Positions 25,301 to 38,006 of a stretch of DNA of 64,000 nucleotides are shown one piece after another. The first letter of the stretch is position 1. Each line of letters starts with the position of its first letter. Origin of the DNA: Wuchereria bancrofti (lineage: Eukaryota > Nematoda > Chromadorea > Rhabditida > Onchocercidae); the NCBI GenBank assembly GCA_005281725.1, contig SSBO01000009.1:8494303-8558302 (forward strand). Direction: 5' to 3'. The translations under genes were made by a program, and so were the position numbers. The notes beneath the pieces were generated by a model, which saw only the letters and a program-made list of their open reading frames with translations, ran no database searches and was not told the DNA's origin.

Positions 25301-28300
25301 GTATTTATCAAATGTCATTATCACTTCCTCCATGTATTCTTTATCCATTGAAACATTTAGTGATAACGTTACCTGTAATAATTTCATGATTATATAACGT
25401 ACAAATTTCATGAGAGATTTAATCGAAATTACCTATCTAAATATTTAAGTAATTAATTTTTTAATTTCAACAAAAACATTCACTTATATCTTCTTTGTCC
25501 ATTCTGCTATTTCAAAATTTTCAAACCTTTTTTTAAAAGATATTCTAATACAATATCTTTTAGGATTCGCTTAATTAATTTGCTTTACTATTCTTAGCCT
25601 CTACTTTTGCTGTCCATGCAACACTTACATAAATTAAGTTATAAAATTAAAGCATTAATCAAAAAAATATTAAATTATAGCATTAGAATTAATTACTTGA
25701 TCCTTAAAATCAATTATTTAAAAAATAAGGCATAAATTGAAATGATTTGAGTTATAAAATTCAAAATCAATTGCATAGTCTAAGAAAATATCAAACTAAG
25801 TAAATAAAGTAAATGTATAAAATAAGTAAAACAACTACATAAAAAATCGAACTAAGTAACGAATATTGATTTAAGTAAACAGATAAATCTTTTGCACGTG
25901 AATCAATTTATAAATTTAGGATTTAATTGTTTGTGTGAAAAAAATAAAATGATTACATTTTTTAATGGATCGATTTTAAAAAATGATAGATATGCTAAGC
26001 GAGAACGATAACTTTCTAATTTTTTGCTGCAAAAAGAAGAAAGAAAAACGGATAGGAAATAGAAAAGCAAAAGAATTAAGTGAAATAAGTATTTATACTA
26101 AAGTAATTATTTTTTTTACTTTAATTTCTTGCTTTTTAAAAAATTTAATAATCAAAAAAATTTTTTTTTTAAATTTATTTTGCTATTTTAGACATTCCGA
26201 AATCCAAACAAGCAATCAGCAGCATTTCATACTTTTTATATTCTTCCTATAAAACATAATGCAAGGTTAAAGGTTATAGAGATTAACTAAAGAAATATTA
26301 ACGACTGAATTCACAATGATTATTCATCAATAAAAAATTGAATTACTTAGATAAATTTTTAAAATAATAACTTTTTTAATTAACTATTTCTTTATTAAGT
26401 TTTTTTCTGGAGGAAGAGAGGATGTAATCAAGGTAAGATAATACCATTCATCTTTGTCGAGAGCAAATTCTCGACGACAAACAGTTGCTGTACAGCAGCA
26501 TGCCGTGCAACATGACCATTGCTCATAACCGATATCAATTTTCAAATTATATTCCAATTTTAGGATAGGATGAAAATTTGCTGGTATCGATTGATAATCA
26601 CGAATACGATAACGATAATCTAGTTTACCAGAATCATCTTGGCGACGCTAACAAAATTTTATAATTAATTAATTCTGTCTTATATTTTGCTTTATATAAT
26701 TCTGTTATATATATTTAATGATTTTTCTTTCACTTAGGCTAGTGCAAACATTTAGCCTAAACAGATGAAATTAGATAGCAATTGGTACAGCAAAATTATC
26801 TGAATTAATCAACAACTGATATTTTAATATTGATATATCGAAAATAAATCGGGTAAGTATGGTATTAATAAACTAATTAATAAATTTTTTGTCTGAAATC
26901 GTCAAACTTTTTAAGTTAATGGTTTTTCTTTTTATGTTAATAATTAATTAGTGCTTAATTTGTTTGGAAATTAAAAGATTTTACAGTAACCTCTTGAAAA
27001 GAATGATATTTTGTTGTGCATTCTTGTTTATGCTCATCAGAAAAGTGTATACTAAATAAGCATTCCGGTTTTTCATCAACCGGATCTTCCACAAGCGTAT
27101 CTACGTTAACTATGACATCTGTTTCAATCAGTGTACCATCAACTTGCTAAGTTACAAAAATTGATTATGAAACTAGAAAAAAATTCATTCAAGTTTCATA
27201 ACAAAATAAAAAATGCAAAACAATTTTCAATTTGATTTTTAACAATTTTAAAAAATAAATAAACAACAACATGATAATTTAATAAAATTGTATTTAATAT
27301 AACTGAAGGTTGCAAAATTAAAAAACCTGTGCACAAACAATACTCATACTATTGAAATGTGGATAGTACTGTCGAAGACGTCCCGGATCCGGATTGATTC
27401 GTAAGCGACCATCAGGAATTGGTATTGCTACTTCAAAATCATTCCTTTAAATCGATTTTAAATCTTTCATTAGTCGAATTTTTTTTAAACATAATATTTT
27501 TCTTCTTTATATCTTAATGTAATATTAGTTTTGATTTACCCGCTGACAACCATTCGATCCCACCAACGATCAGCAAGAAATGGTCCACGGAATGTTGTTC
27601 GTCTGTCTTCATAATTCGGATCCGTAAATTCTACAAATTCATTTGTTGAATGAAAAATTAATTAGTATTATAAAAATTTGTAGCTAATTTTTTAAATTGA
27701 GAACGAATCTAACTATACAACCGAACTAAAACTTACTGATATTGATAATCCAACTATACAACTTACTGATAACAACTTCAACTACAACTTATTAATAATA
27801 AATCGAACTACACAACGCACTGATAATGAATTAGCCAATCTAATTATTAAGATAATTTCCGAATTAATAGCTGAGACAAAAAAAAACTGTTAAGATATCC
27901 AAAAAAAAACTGTTAATAACTGTTAAAATTTAAATTTCAGAAATTTCTACTTAAGCTAGAAAGAATAAAACAAAATATATAATTGAAATGTATATAATAT
28001 TAACTTTTAGTTGCAAAATTATATAAAAATGCAGCAAATGGTATTCGATGATATTGTCGTTTTTTCAATATTTTTTTCCTCTTAATTGTTTTTATTTTAG
28101 TTGTTGTCGAATAACTGGTGACAGTTTGAGTGGTTGTTACATTAGTTTTGTTGACAAATAAAGCTGAAGTTGTTGAAGGATGTTTTGTAGTTTGTAATCG
28201 TTGACTATTATCATTATCATTGACATCTTTATATCTATCTTCATTTTGTATGTCAAATTCATATGCGGAAAAAGCTTCGATACGTTTGTGAAGCGGAATT

Positions 28301-31300
28301 GACGCAAAAACATCTCTGCAAAGAAAGAGAAAAAATGTAAACAAAGCTTTGGTACACTTGCGAAAATGTAAATTACTTCGGAAAATCACAAAAAAAGGAA
28401 GATTTTTATGAAAACAAATGCTTATGAACTTGCTAATTTTATAAAATTCAAATCATTTTCATCAAATGATTAATTAAGCGATATTTGAAAGATAATAAGA
28501 CATTATTGTATGATATAAAATTTAACTGTCCGATTTTAAAATTTCTACTACAATAAATTATTTTACATGCAATGAAATTTTAGTGGAAATTTAAATTGAT
28601 AAAAAAATTAATATAAATTTTAATTATGTCAAAATTAAAACCTTCGTGGAAGCATATAAAAGGTATTAACAATATTAGCTGACGGTAGCTTCTTCAAGCA
28701 AGTAAAACATGGTATCTGTAAATAAACAAACATTCTTATCATTTAAATCTAAAAAAATCTAAAAATCATTAACTTCGATTTACCAAATCTAAAACTTTTA
28801 ATTTATGAATTTAAAAATGAAAATTTGGTATTAATTCCTGTTTGAAACAAGTACTATTAACAAAGAATAAGAAGTTATCAGTCAAATAAAATGGTCATTA
28901 ACGGATTATGTTAACTTAAATGTTTAAAATTTAAAAGATTTCAAATTAAAAAAAAAAATCTAATATGCAGTACTTTTCTCTACTTCCTTATAAGTATCAT
29001 GAGCCATATCTAATGCTCTTCCTTCTGTACTTTCATTCTTTTTCGTGGCTGGTCAGCTGGTCACTATATAATATTTTTGCTAATACCTTGCGATTGCTTT
29101 ATTCTAGCAATTTATCCCGGTATTTCCTTGACAATATAGAAGATAATTGTTATTTTTGGAAAAAAAATTTTCAATTAAAAAAAAAGATTGGAAAAGCTTA
29201 CTTCAAAAGGCATATTTCTTTCATGCATTAATGAAATGATTCGTTGATTGCCAAATATAAACGGTGCATTTTCCTTGTAACAACTTGAAAAAAGTAATTA
29301 GTTAAAATTTGATTAAATTTTTTAAAAAAAGATTTGGTAAAATCAAGTTGTCCAAATTAGTTTACTTTTTAGATATATAAAATTCAAATTACATTTTGCT
29401 TATTTTGATTAAAGTCTATATTTAAAGAAAATTTAGTAAGCAAAATTATATCATTTAAATTGATAAAAATGCGTCAAATTTTTTTGATTTCTTTAATTTA
29501 AAATTATACTTTGATTATAACATAATCAAAAATTTTTAAATAAAATTTACTGAACAAAATTATTTACGTCAATTAAATTGAGTCCATGGAATTGTCTAAC
29601 TTAATTAAATTAAAATTACATTTTAAATTATATTTTAATAACTTTTGGTTTATCAATTGTTAAAAGAAAGCAGAAGCAAAATTTGCTTCTAGAAGAAAAA
29701 TAAAGCCTAAGTACTAAAACTTCGGCATGTAAATTTCCAAATTTTAAAAACTTCATCGAAAAATTACAATTTTTGTTCTTTTTTGCTTTGCTTTTTCTTT
29801 CTTTTTTTTTTGAATAAATGTAATGAAAGTTGAAATATATAAATTATTTAATTAAACATATGTCAAATTTTTAAAAATTAACTTACTCATCACCTAGATG
29901 GACAAGATTTCTAAAGTATAATCGTTTATGAATGATGTAGCCTGCACGTTGTTGCTCATTTGCTAAAACTTCCTTATATTGCTAAAATTTTAAACTTATG
30001 TTAAAATTTTTTATCGCAAATTAATTACATTGAGTATTGTTTTTAAAATTTAAATTAATTAGTTCTAATTTAAAATGACTTAATTTTATTTCCATTCTCG
30101 ACATAACCATCAATAAATTATTATAAGTAAATGTTAACGTACGTCATTTACTTATGTTATTTACATTTTTCATCGAAATCATAAAATCAATGATATTTTA
30201 TTTTATTGTTTGAGAAGAAAAAAAAAGAAAAAATTTTTGTATCTTTAAAAAAAAATACAAACGTTGATGTAATCTGGCATTATGGTAATTTTGTCTTTTA
30301 TAGGAATGGAAAAGTTTTGAATTGCTTGATTAATTCGAAATAATCCGAGTGGCATTGATGTTTCGTAGTAATCTGGGAAACTACTGAAATTTTTTGTAAT
30401 TATTAAATTTTTTTATCAAATTTTTTATTTTTATTAATTTTTATAATTTTTATAACTTTTTTTTAGTTTTTTATCAATTATAATTACTGAAAACTCTGCT
30501 TTTTTTTCTTTTGTTAAGGATTAAATTAGCATTAAGTGAAGTGATAACTTCAAGGCTAATCTAGAGATCAGTGTATAACTTATCAAAATGTTTCAAATGA
30601 AATCCATTTAATACTGAACACATAATTTATCAGTTCCTTTNCAAATCATTTTCATCAAATGATTAATTAAGCGATATTTGAAAGATAATAAGACATTATT
30701 GTATGATATAAAATTTAACTGTCCGATTTTAAAATTTCTACTACAATAAATTATTTTACATGCAATGAAATTTTAGTGGAAATTTAAATTGATAAAAAAA
30801 TTAATATAAATTTTAATTATGTCAAAATTAAAACCTTCGTGGAAGCATATAAAAGGTATTAACAATATTAGCTGACGGTAGCTTCTTCAAGCAAGTAAAA
30901 CATGGTATCTGTAAATAAACAAACATTCTTATCATTTAAATCTAAAAAAATCTAAAAATCATTAACTTCGATTTACCAAATCTAAAACTTTTAATTTATG
31001 AATTTAAAAATGAAAATTTGGTATTAATTCCTGTTTGAAACAAGTACTATTAACAAAGAATAAGAAGTTATCAGTCAAATAAAATGGTCATTAACGGATT
31101 ATGTTAACTTAAATGTTTAAAATTTAAAAGATTTCAAATTAAAAAAAAAAATCTAATATGCAGTACTTTTCTCTACTTCCTTATAAGTATCATGAGCCAT
31201 ATCTAATGCTCTTCCTTCTGTACTTTCATTCTTTTTCGTGGCTGGTCAGCTGGTCACTATATAATATTTTTGCTAATACCTTGCGATTGCTTTATTCTAG

Positions 31301-34100
31301 CAATTTATCCCGGTATTTCCTTGACAATATAGAAGATAATTGTTATTTTTGGAAAAAAAATTTTCAATTAAAAAAAAAGATTGGAAAAGCTTACTTCAAA
31401 AGGCATATTTCTTTCATGCATTAATGAAATGATTCGTTGATTGCCAAATATAAACGGTGCATTTTCCTTGTAACAACTTGAAAAAAGTAATTAGTTAAAA
31501 TTTGATTAAATTTTTTAAAAAAAGATTTGGTAAAATCAAGTTGTCCAAATTAGTTTACTTTTTAGATATATAAAATTCAAATTACATTTTGCTTATTTTG
31601 ATTAAAGTCTATATTTAAAGAAAATTTAGTAAGCAAAATTATATCATTTAAATTGATAAAAATGCGTCAAATTTTTTTGATTTCTTTAATTTAAAATTAT
31701 ACTTTGATTATAACATAATCAAAAATTTTTAAATAAAATTTACTGAACAAAATTATTTACGTCAATTAAATTGAGTCCATGGAATTGTCTAACTTAATTA
31801 AATTAAAATTACATTTTAAATTATATTTTAATAACTTTTGGTTTATCAATTGTTAAAAGAAAGCAGAAGCAAAATTTGCTTCTAGAAGAAAAATAAAGCC
31901 TAAGTACTAAAACTTCGGCATGTAAATTTCCAAATTTTAAAAACTTCATCGAAAAATTACAATTTTTGTTCTTTTTTGCTTTGCTTTTTCTTTCTTTTTT
32001 TTTTGAATAAATGTAATGAAAGTTGAAATATATAAATTATTTAATTAAACATATGTCAAATTTTTAAAAATTAACTTACTCATCACCTAGATGGACAAGA
32101 TTTCTAAAGTATAATCGTTTATGAATGATGTAGCCTGCACGTTGTTGCTCATTTGCTAAAACTTCCTTATATTGCTAAAATTTTAAACTTATGTTAAAAT
32201 TTTTTATCGCAAATTAATTACATTGAGTATTGTTTTTAAAATTTAAATTAATTAGTTCTAATTTAAAATGACTTAATTTTATTTCCATTCTCGACATAAC
32301 CATCAATAAATTATTATAAGTAAATGTTAACGTACGTCATTTACTTATGTTATTTACATTTTTCATCGAAATCATAAAATCAATGATATTTTATTTTATT
32401 GTTTGAGAAGAAAAAAAAAGAAAAAATTTTTGTATCTTTAAAAAAAAATACAAACGTTGATGTAATCTGGCATTATGGTAATTTTGTCTTTTATAGGAAT
32501 GGAAAAGTTTTGAATTGCTTGATTAATTCGAAATAATCCGAGTGGCATTGATGTTTCGTAGTAATCTGGGAAACTACTGAAATTTTTTGTAATTATTAAA
32601 TTTTTTTATCAAATTTTTTATTTTTATTAATTTTTATAATTTTTATAACTTTTTTTTAGTTTTTTATCAATTATAATTACTGAAAACTCTGCTTTTTTTT
32701 CTTTTGTTAAGGATTAAATTAGCATTAAGTGAAGTGATAACTTCAAGGCTAATCTAGAGATCAGTGTATAACTTATCAAAATGTTTCAAATGAAATCCAT
32801 TTAATACTGAACACATAATTTATCAGTTCCTTTTTTTATCAGTTCAGATCAATTTAATAATCATAATCTAATTCATCAACATGTTTCAAATCAAATCAAT
32901 AAAGCTAGTGATCAACACATAACCCATTAATATATTCTAAAATAGGTTAACATGTTAGATAAATCCTTATCATCCTAATCAGTTCAACTCTATCAGTCTA
33001 ATGTCCATCATACATGACCAATATTGACCACTTAACAAGAAACAGGCTTAATTAATGATTTGCTTACAGTTCAGAGAAATCAACTGTTGCGGTAGGATCA
33101 TTAGCCCTTTCATCAGCTGGAAAGCAATCGATCAGATATTGGCGAATCATTGTTGTCATTAATATATCGAACTTGAACCATGGTAGCAAGTCTTCAATCA
33201 ATAATGATTAAAATATCGATTATCGATTATCGAATTCAATAGATAGATTATTATAAGTGATTTAATATAACAAATGTGTCATTCTATTAACTGAAAAATT
33301 AATATATCAAATAATGCTGCTCACAATTTTATCTCACTCTAATGTAAGGCATTTAATTTCAAATCTGTTCAATTTCAAGTAAGTATTTTAATCTAATGTA
33401 TTTCGATTTCAAGTGAGCATTTGATGTAAATACTGAATTTCAGGTTGGCACTTAATATATTTGATTTGAACTTAACATAAAGTTTTTGATTTACACTTAA
33501 TATTTAATAAATAATTTCAACTCTGTAAAATTGATACCCTTAAATTTGCGATAATAGTTTTGTTGCTGCTGTAAATAAGCTTCAAAACTACATTTTTGTA
33601 AATAATCCTCTTCATTTTTAAACCAACTGATTGCAAATAACTTCCTGAAATCAATAAACGATTACTAATTCAAAGTTAATAAATTTCCGAATTAATTTAT
33701 AAATTATTTTTAGTGAACAACTGGCAATATTATCTTAAAATTATCTACTGTGTAATGTTCTACGATTATAATCAAATGAATCATTTCACAATTAAAAAAT
33801 TATATTCCTTTTTTTGAATAAAGCAAACTTTTTATTCCTAATTTCATCTACTTAAAATTTTTATTACTTAAACGTTATTCGATTCATTTTGAGAACAGAA
33901 ATCAATTTTTTATACCATTTTTTTTTTTGTCCATTTGTAAATATTTTTTTTTCTTGCAAAAAAAGATAAGAAAAGTTTTGGGAGGAATAAAATTGTGTGC
34001 AAATTTAGTGGCATAAAAATTGGATCAAAGTTGATGCAAAATTTTACCTATTAATTTGACAAAAAATCAGCGTAACAATAATAACAGCCGTACAATTCAT
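22359..34100 (-). CDS. Type I single-pass membrane protein, Cys-containing ectodomain, 20 exons, 823 aa, family not recognised
   Basis: Exons (high to low): 34100-34048, 33644-33538, 33191-33068, 30383-30263, 29981-29887, 29283-29202, 28715-28642, 28315-28005, 27630-27540, 27444-27327, 27146-26991, 26647-26445, 26026-25957, 25372-25199, 24688-24554, 24312-24121, 23936-23828, 23000-22901, 22757-22708, 22465-22359. Exons 4-7 recur, exactly 2,193 bp higher, in the duplicated block. All junctions are GT..AG and in phase. Residues 1-16 are a signal peptide (MNCTAVIIVTLIFCQI). The ectodomain has about 20 Cys, including a cluster at 490-501 (SCCTACCC). Residues 261-305 are a Ser/Thr-rich then Lys/Arg-rich insert. 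Sequons include N118, N275, N278, N541 and N693. The membrane helix spans about 784-803 (WTVIIFVIFTTLS...), with a basic tail of 20 residues. The size and topology recall nematode surface receptors or FF-type cell fusogens (EFF-1/AFF-1), but I cannot confirm a family. The start follows an SL-type acceptor. Confidence 0.8.
23281..23760. repeat. GC-richer intronic island with an 18-bp tandem repeat
   Basis: This lies in the intron between the 23936-23828 and 23000-22901 exons. Composition is clearly less AT-rich than the flanks from about 23281 to 23560. About six copies of a 16-18 bp unit (CGTATCACGGAAGTGTAT) follow at 23648-23752. It looks like an inserted element or repeat remnant. I see no ORF or terminal repeats that would classify it. 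Confidence 0.5.
24851..24894. repeat. Inverted repeat, 16-bp perfect arms
   Basis: AATTGCTATTATAATT at 24851-24866 and its reverse complement at 24879-24894, with a 12-base spacer. It lies in an intron of the membrane-protein gene. Confidence 0.7.
28449..30640. repeat. First copy of a 2,192-bp duplicated block
   Basis: This block is repeated at 30642-32833 with no difference in the stretches I compared, introns included. It holds four exons of the - strand membrane-protein gene. The two copies are separated by one N at 30641. See the second copy. Confidence 0.9.
30641..30641. other. Assembly gap (single N)
   Basis: This is the only undetermined base in the window. It sits exactly at the junction of the two 2,192-bp copies, as expected when two overlapping contigs are scaffolded without merging their overlap. 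Confidence 0.95.
30642..32833. repeat. Second copy of the 2,192-bp duplicated block (probable false duplication)
   Basis: The start CAAATCATTTTCATCAAATG and the end CATAATTTATCAGTTCCTTT match those of the first copy, offset by 2,193. The - strand exons appear here at 32576-32456, 32174-32080, 31476-31395 and 30908-30835. The four exons total 372 nt, a multiple of three. If the duplication were real, the protein would carry an in-frame 124-residue internal repeat. Confidence 0.9.
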
Positions 34101-34110
34101 TGGATTTTCT
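34101..34110 (-). other. Probable SL trans-splice acceptor of the membrane-protein gene
   Basis: Read on the - strand, AAATTGCAG ends at 34109 and is followed by an 8-base leader, then ATG at 34100-34098. No upstream exon is apparent. Confidence 0.5.
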
Positions 34111-35223
34111 GCAATTTATTTATTATCAAATTGTTTCGCTCTTTTTTTAGCATATTATTTGGAAATTTCTATGCAAATATTTTTAAGTTTTATAAAACTT
34201 TGCTTTTTTTTGCAAAATTTTTTATTTTAATCAGATTTATTCACTATCGATTTTTTTCTATTCAGTATTGTGAAAAATTAAATTCGAATTTGATTGCTAC
34301 CATTTCAATGATTTGTTTCTCTATTGGCTCGTTATCTATTTGCAAACGTTAATTTAATTAAATTTTAATCAGTGCTGTTTCAGGCTTGTATATCTAATTA
34401 ATTAACGGTTGATTAAGTATATTAACGAGTAATTAATGCTAATTAATTGCTTCAAATATACCATTCAAAATATGTTTACTCGCAATAATAATTTTATCAT
34501 AAATTTTAGATTAACATAAATTTATGCCATTTTCATAAATTTCATTCTTTTACGTAAGCCATTAATTATTAGTTCTATATTTAACTTCATTGTATAATTA
34601 ATTTTGTCATTATTAATTAATATTTGCGTACTTAATTTCTTTAATTTACATTTGTAATAATTAATTCCTTCATCTTTGCACTTTACTTATGCTTTTTTAT
34701 TTGATTTTAATTTATTATTACTTTTTATGCGATTTTTGAAACTATTATTGCATTTGCCTCGGCTTCATCATATTTTATATTATTTCCTTACTTAATTCTT
34801 CGTTTTTGATATTTCATCTAATTCATTCAAAATGGCATAATTTATTAATGACTACATCACTATTTATAATTTTAATATATAAAATTAACAAAATTTAAAA
34901 CGAAAATTTCTCGAAAATGATCTTTTTTCTTGATTAATTCATTTCGTAAATGTTCAATTTAATCAATAATTTTGCTAACATACCTTTCCATTTATCATTT
35001 TAATCACCATCCATTATTACATTAAAAAAAATTTCTCTCATTAATCTAAAAAAAGTAAAAAAAAGTGAAAGTTCACCGATTTAATCATTAATCACATCAT
35101 TCAGTAATTTTAAGAGAAATTTAGTAAAGGAAAATAGTATATAAATAAAAATTAAAAAAAAAAGCAACAAAAACAAACAATAGGCAAGCAAAAGAAGCAA
35201 ATAGGCAAGCAAATTTAGACGAC
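34111..35223. other. Intergenic region, nothing recognised
   Basis: AT-rich sequence between the 5' end of the - strand membrane-protein gene and the protease-like remnant on the + strand. It is a head-to-head arrangement, so it may hold promoters for both, but I see no motif I can name. Confidence 0.5.
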
Positions 35224-38006
35224 ATGGATGGACGAAATCATTGTCAACCATTTTGTCGTCTTCTATTATTACCAACTTTCTTCACCAATTATTTATTTCA
35301 ACAAATTATTATCGGTAAATTTCGTTTTGCATATATTAGTGTTACAACAGGTAATCAATTCCATTATTAAATAAATTAATTTGCTTTTTTAGCAAATAAT
35401 TCCAACAAAAAATTCTTAGCAAACATTTTTCCTTTTATAGTTTACAATTTCAATACGTAATTCTTTTCTTCACTTATCAGACGTATCAGACACGTATCAG
35501 ACTTTAGTGAAATTTCTTTTTCCAGTAAACAATCCTAACAAACTTAATAAACAATCTTTTCTTTTCTTTTTTTAGCGCTATGTTTCACAATTTTAACAAA
35601 GCCTTTTATAAATAATTTTATTTTATAATTTTCATGCATTCATTTTTGAAATTTAGTTGCCAAACTTGCATTTTATCTTGTTTTTTTATTTGAATTTTAA
35701 TTTAATTCCGGTTAGGTGTTGAATAATATATATATATATGTTAGTTTGTTTCTTTTAAAAAAAAAAGCAGATTTATTTACAAATATCATAAAAAACCGTA
35801 AAATAACAAACCAAAATTAATCATTTATATCATTTAAAAAAATCAACTCATTTGCATAAAATTTAATTTGATTTCAATGTCACATTTAATTTTTTTTGTT
35901 TTTTTTAGAACCAAAAATACGTTAAATTGAATCATGGCAGAATGAACTACTAGCAAATATTTGTGGCAAAATATGTCTTTCATTCAAACTTATCTATTTT
36001 TTAAAATTTTCGTTCTAATTTGCAAAATTTATATTTGTTAATAACATTCAAAATTTATTTCTACTAATCTTATTTTAAAACGATAAATTCGTTTTGTTGA
36101 TTATATGCAATAAATTACTATTTAAATCCGTTCATTTTACCATATTATATTAATTAACTAAACCAATTAATCTTAATGTATTACTAATGAATAATTTATT
36201 GTTTGTACTAATTTTTATTTTTTTACTTTCTAGTACAAATCTAACTAATACAATTTGCCTATAGTAATTAGATGGAAAAATTTCATACTAATTAAATAAG
36301 TTTTTGGTTTAAAATTTGTTATTGTAAATTTTCATTGTAATAAATTTTATTGTAGTACTAAATAAAAAATCTTTTGCTAACATCAAAAATATTCCAATCA
36401 GTAATCGTCATTTTGACCATTTATTTCAGGCTTCATTTAATGTTTCACTTAGCTATCCATGGGCTATTTCTGTAGCATTAAATGGAAGCATTTCAAATAT
36501 CATAGACATTTAACATTTAATTATTAAATTAATTAATTATATCAAAATTATTATACAGAAAATGTAAATGAATAATTTGTTTAATTCTTTCTTTTAAAAA
36601 AAATTTACACTTTTACACTTTATATTAAGATAAAGAACCAGTTTGAAATTTCAGTCATACTTTACTTTCTTTCATTTTATATCATTTTAAATTTATTGTG
36701 CAAAATTTTATTTCAAGTGATCAATAAATAATTAATGTGTCAAAAAAAAAAATTAATTTGAAAAAAAAAGACAAAAAAGAAGAGATTAAGCAAAGAACAT
36801 AAATTGCTAATTGAATATTATTATATTGCACATGCGATTAGTATGTTTACTTGAAATCGAAGTATTTGATATAGAGAAAAAAACTAAAAAAGTAGAAAAA
36901 GTAGAAATTATGTGAATGCTTCTTTTTTTGTGTAATTTTAAAATTTCAAATGTTTTAGAAAATCTGTAAATTTTTAATGAACAGTAAAGTTTTTAAGTGT
37001 TTATCTGAAAATTTTAAAAGAATAAATTTACTAATTTTTTGATTAAAAAAAAAGGAAATTTTGTAGGGTACAAATAAACTTGGTGATATAATCATATCAC
37101 CATATCATATTTTTACTGCAGCACATCCATTTGTTAAATTTTCCGCGCAAGTAAGTAGTAATACTTTCCTTTATCATCAAAATTTTTATGATTAATTACT
37201 CAAACAAAATTATTTTTATTAAAATTTTTTTTGACAAATTATTAAATTAAAATTATTTTAAATGCTAAATTAATATTACTTGAAGTGATAAGTGGAAATA
37301 AACAAGAAGGCAAAAGTGGAAAGTGTGCGGGAAAGGGAAAGAAAATAAAGATTAAATTCCAATTATAATAATTTTTAAATTTCAATTACGCATAATAATC
37401 TATTTAATCAGTCAAATTCTTTCTTTTTTCTTTCTTTTCTAAACTAAACTATTTGAACTTTTAATTGAAATATAAGCACTCTTCATCATCAATAATTTTA
37501 CCATCGTATATCGCTTTCACATTTTTGCTTCATTTTTTAATAATAATTTCAATTTTTCGATTCACGAAATTCTAATGCAACTTGATATGAATTGTGAAGC
37601 ATCATGGAGTGATATGATGTAAACAAAATTTAATTATTATATATGCATGAAATCATTAAATCCAAAATATGTCAACACACCACTTGTTATGTATTTATTA
37701 TGTTTCATATTTTGATTATATAAATTTGAAATTTATTCAGTCATTTTATATCTTAAAATTTCTCTCATAAAAAAAACGCACTTTATAAGTCTTTTTTTAG
37801 AAAAAATAGTTTTTCCATTTCTTTTTTTCTTTCGTTAATTCAGTTTAACATAATTACACTTCGTATTTTACTAAAAATTTAATTATTTTTTAAAATAAAA
37901 AAAATTTAAACTGTTTTATAGGGTGATAGTGGCAGTAGCATGTAATGATAATGGCTTAAAAGGATGTCCACCAAATGCTCGAACTTGTTCGATTTACACA
38001 AGTTGA
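35224..38006 (+). pseudogene. Fragmentary trypsin-like (S1 / nematode DUF316-like) serine protease
   Basis: Three splice-bounded pieces resemble chymotrypsin-fold strands. 36430-36467 reads ASFNVSLSYPWAIS before a GTAGCA donor. 37067-37150 reads GTNKLGDIIISPYHIFTAAH and ends at GTAAGT. These join in phase 0 and give the PWAxS strand plus the catalytic-His motif TAAH, followed by Pro in place of the usual Cys. At 37922, after TTTTATAG, the phase-0 frame reads GDSGSSM and stops; this resembles the catalytic-Ser motif GDSGG. The +1 frame stays open to 38006 and ends in a Cys-containing tail (ACNDNGLKGCPPNARTCS). No exon for the catalytic Asp region is found. A possible first exon starts at 35224 (MDGRNHCQPFCRLLLLP), but its donors give the wrong phase. 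Loss of the Asp exon, of the Cys pair and of frame suggests a relic. A short expressed protein is possible. Confidence 0.45.

Noticed and set aside
25983..26252. 89-residue + strand ORF
   Set aside because: It is antisense to the 26026-25957 exon and its intron. The - strand exon is required for phase.
28965..29231. 88-residue + strand ORF, repeated identically at 31158-31424
   Set aside because: It lies antisense over an exon of the - strand membrane-protein gene, and its repetition only reflects the duplicated block.
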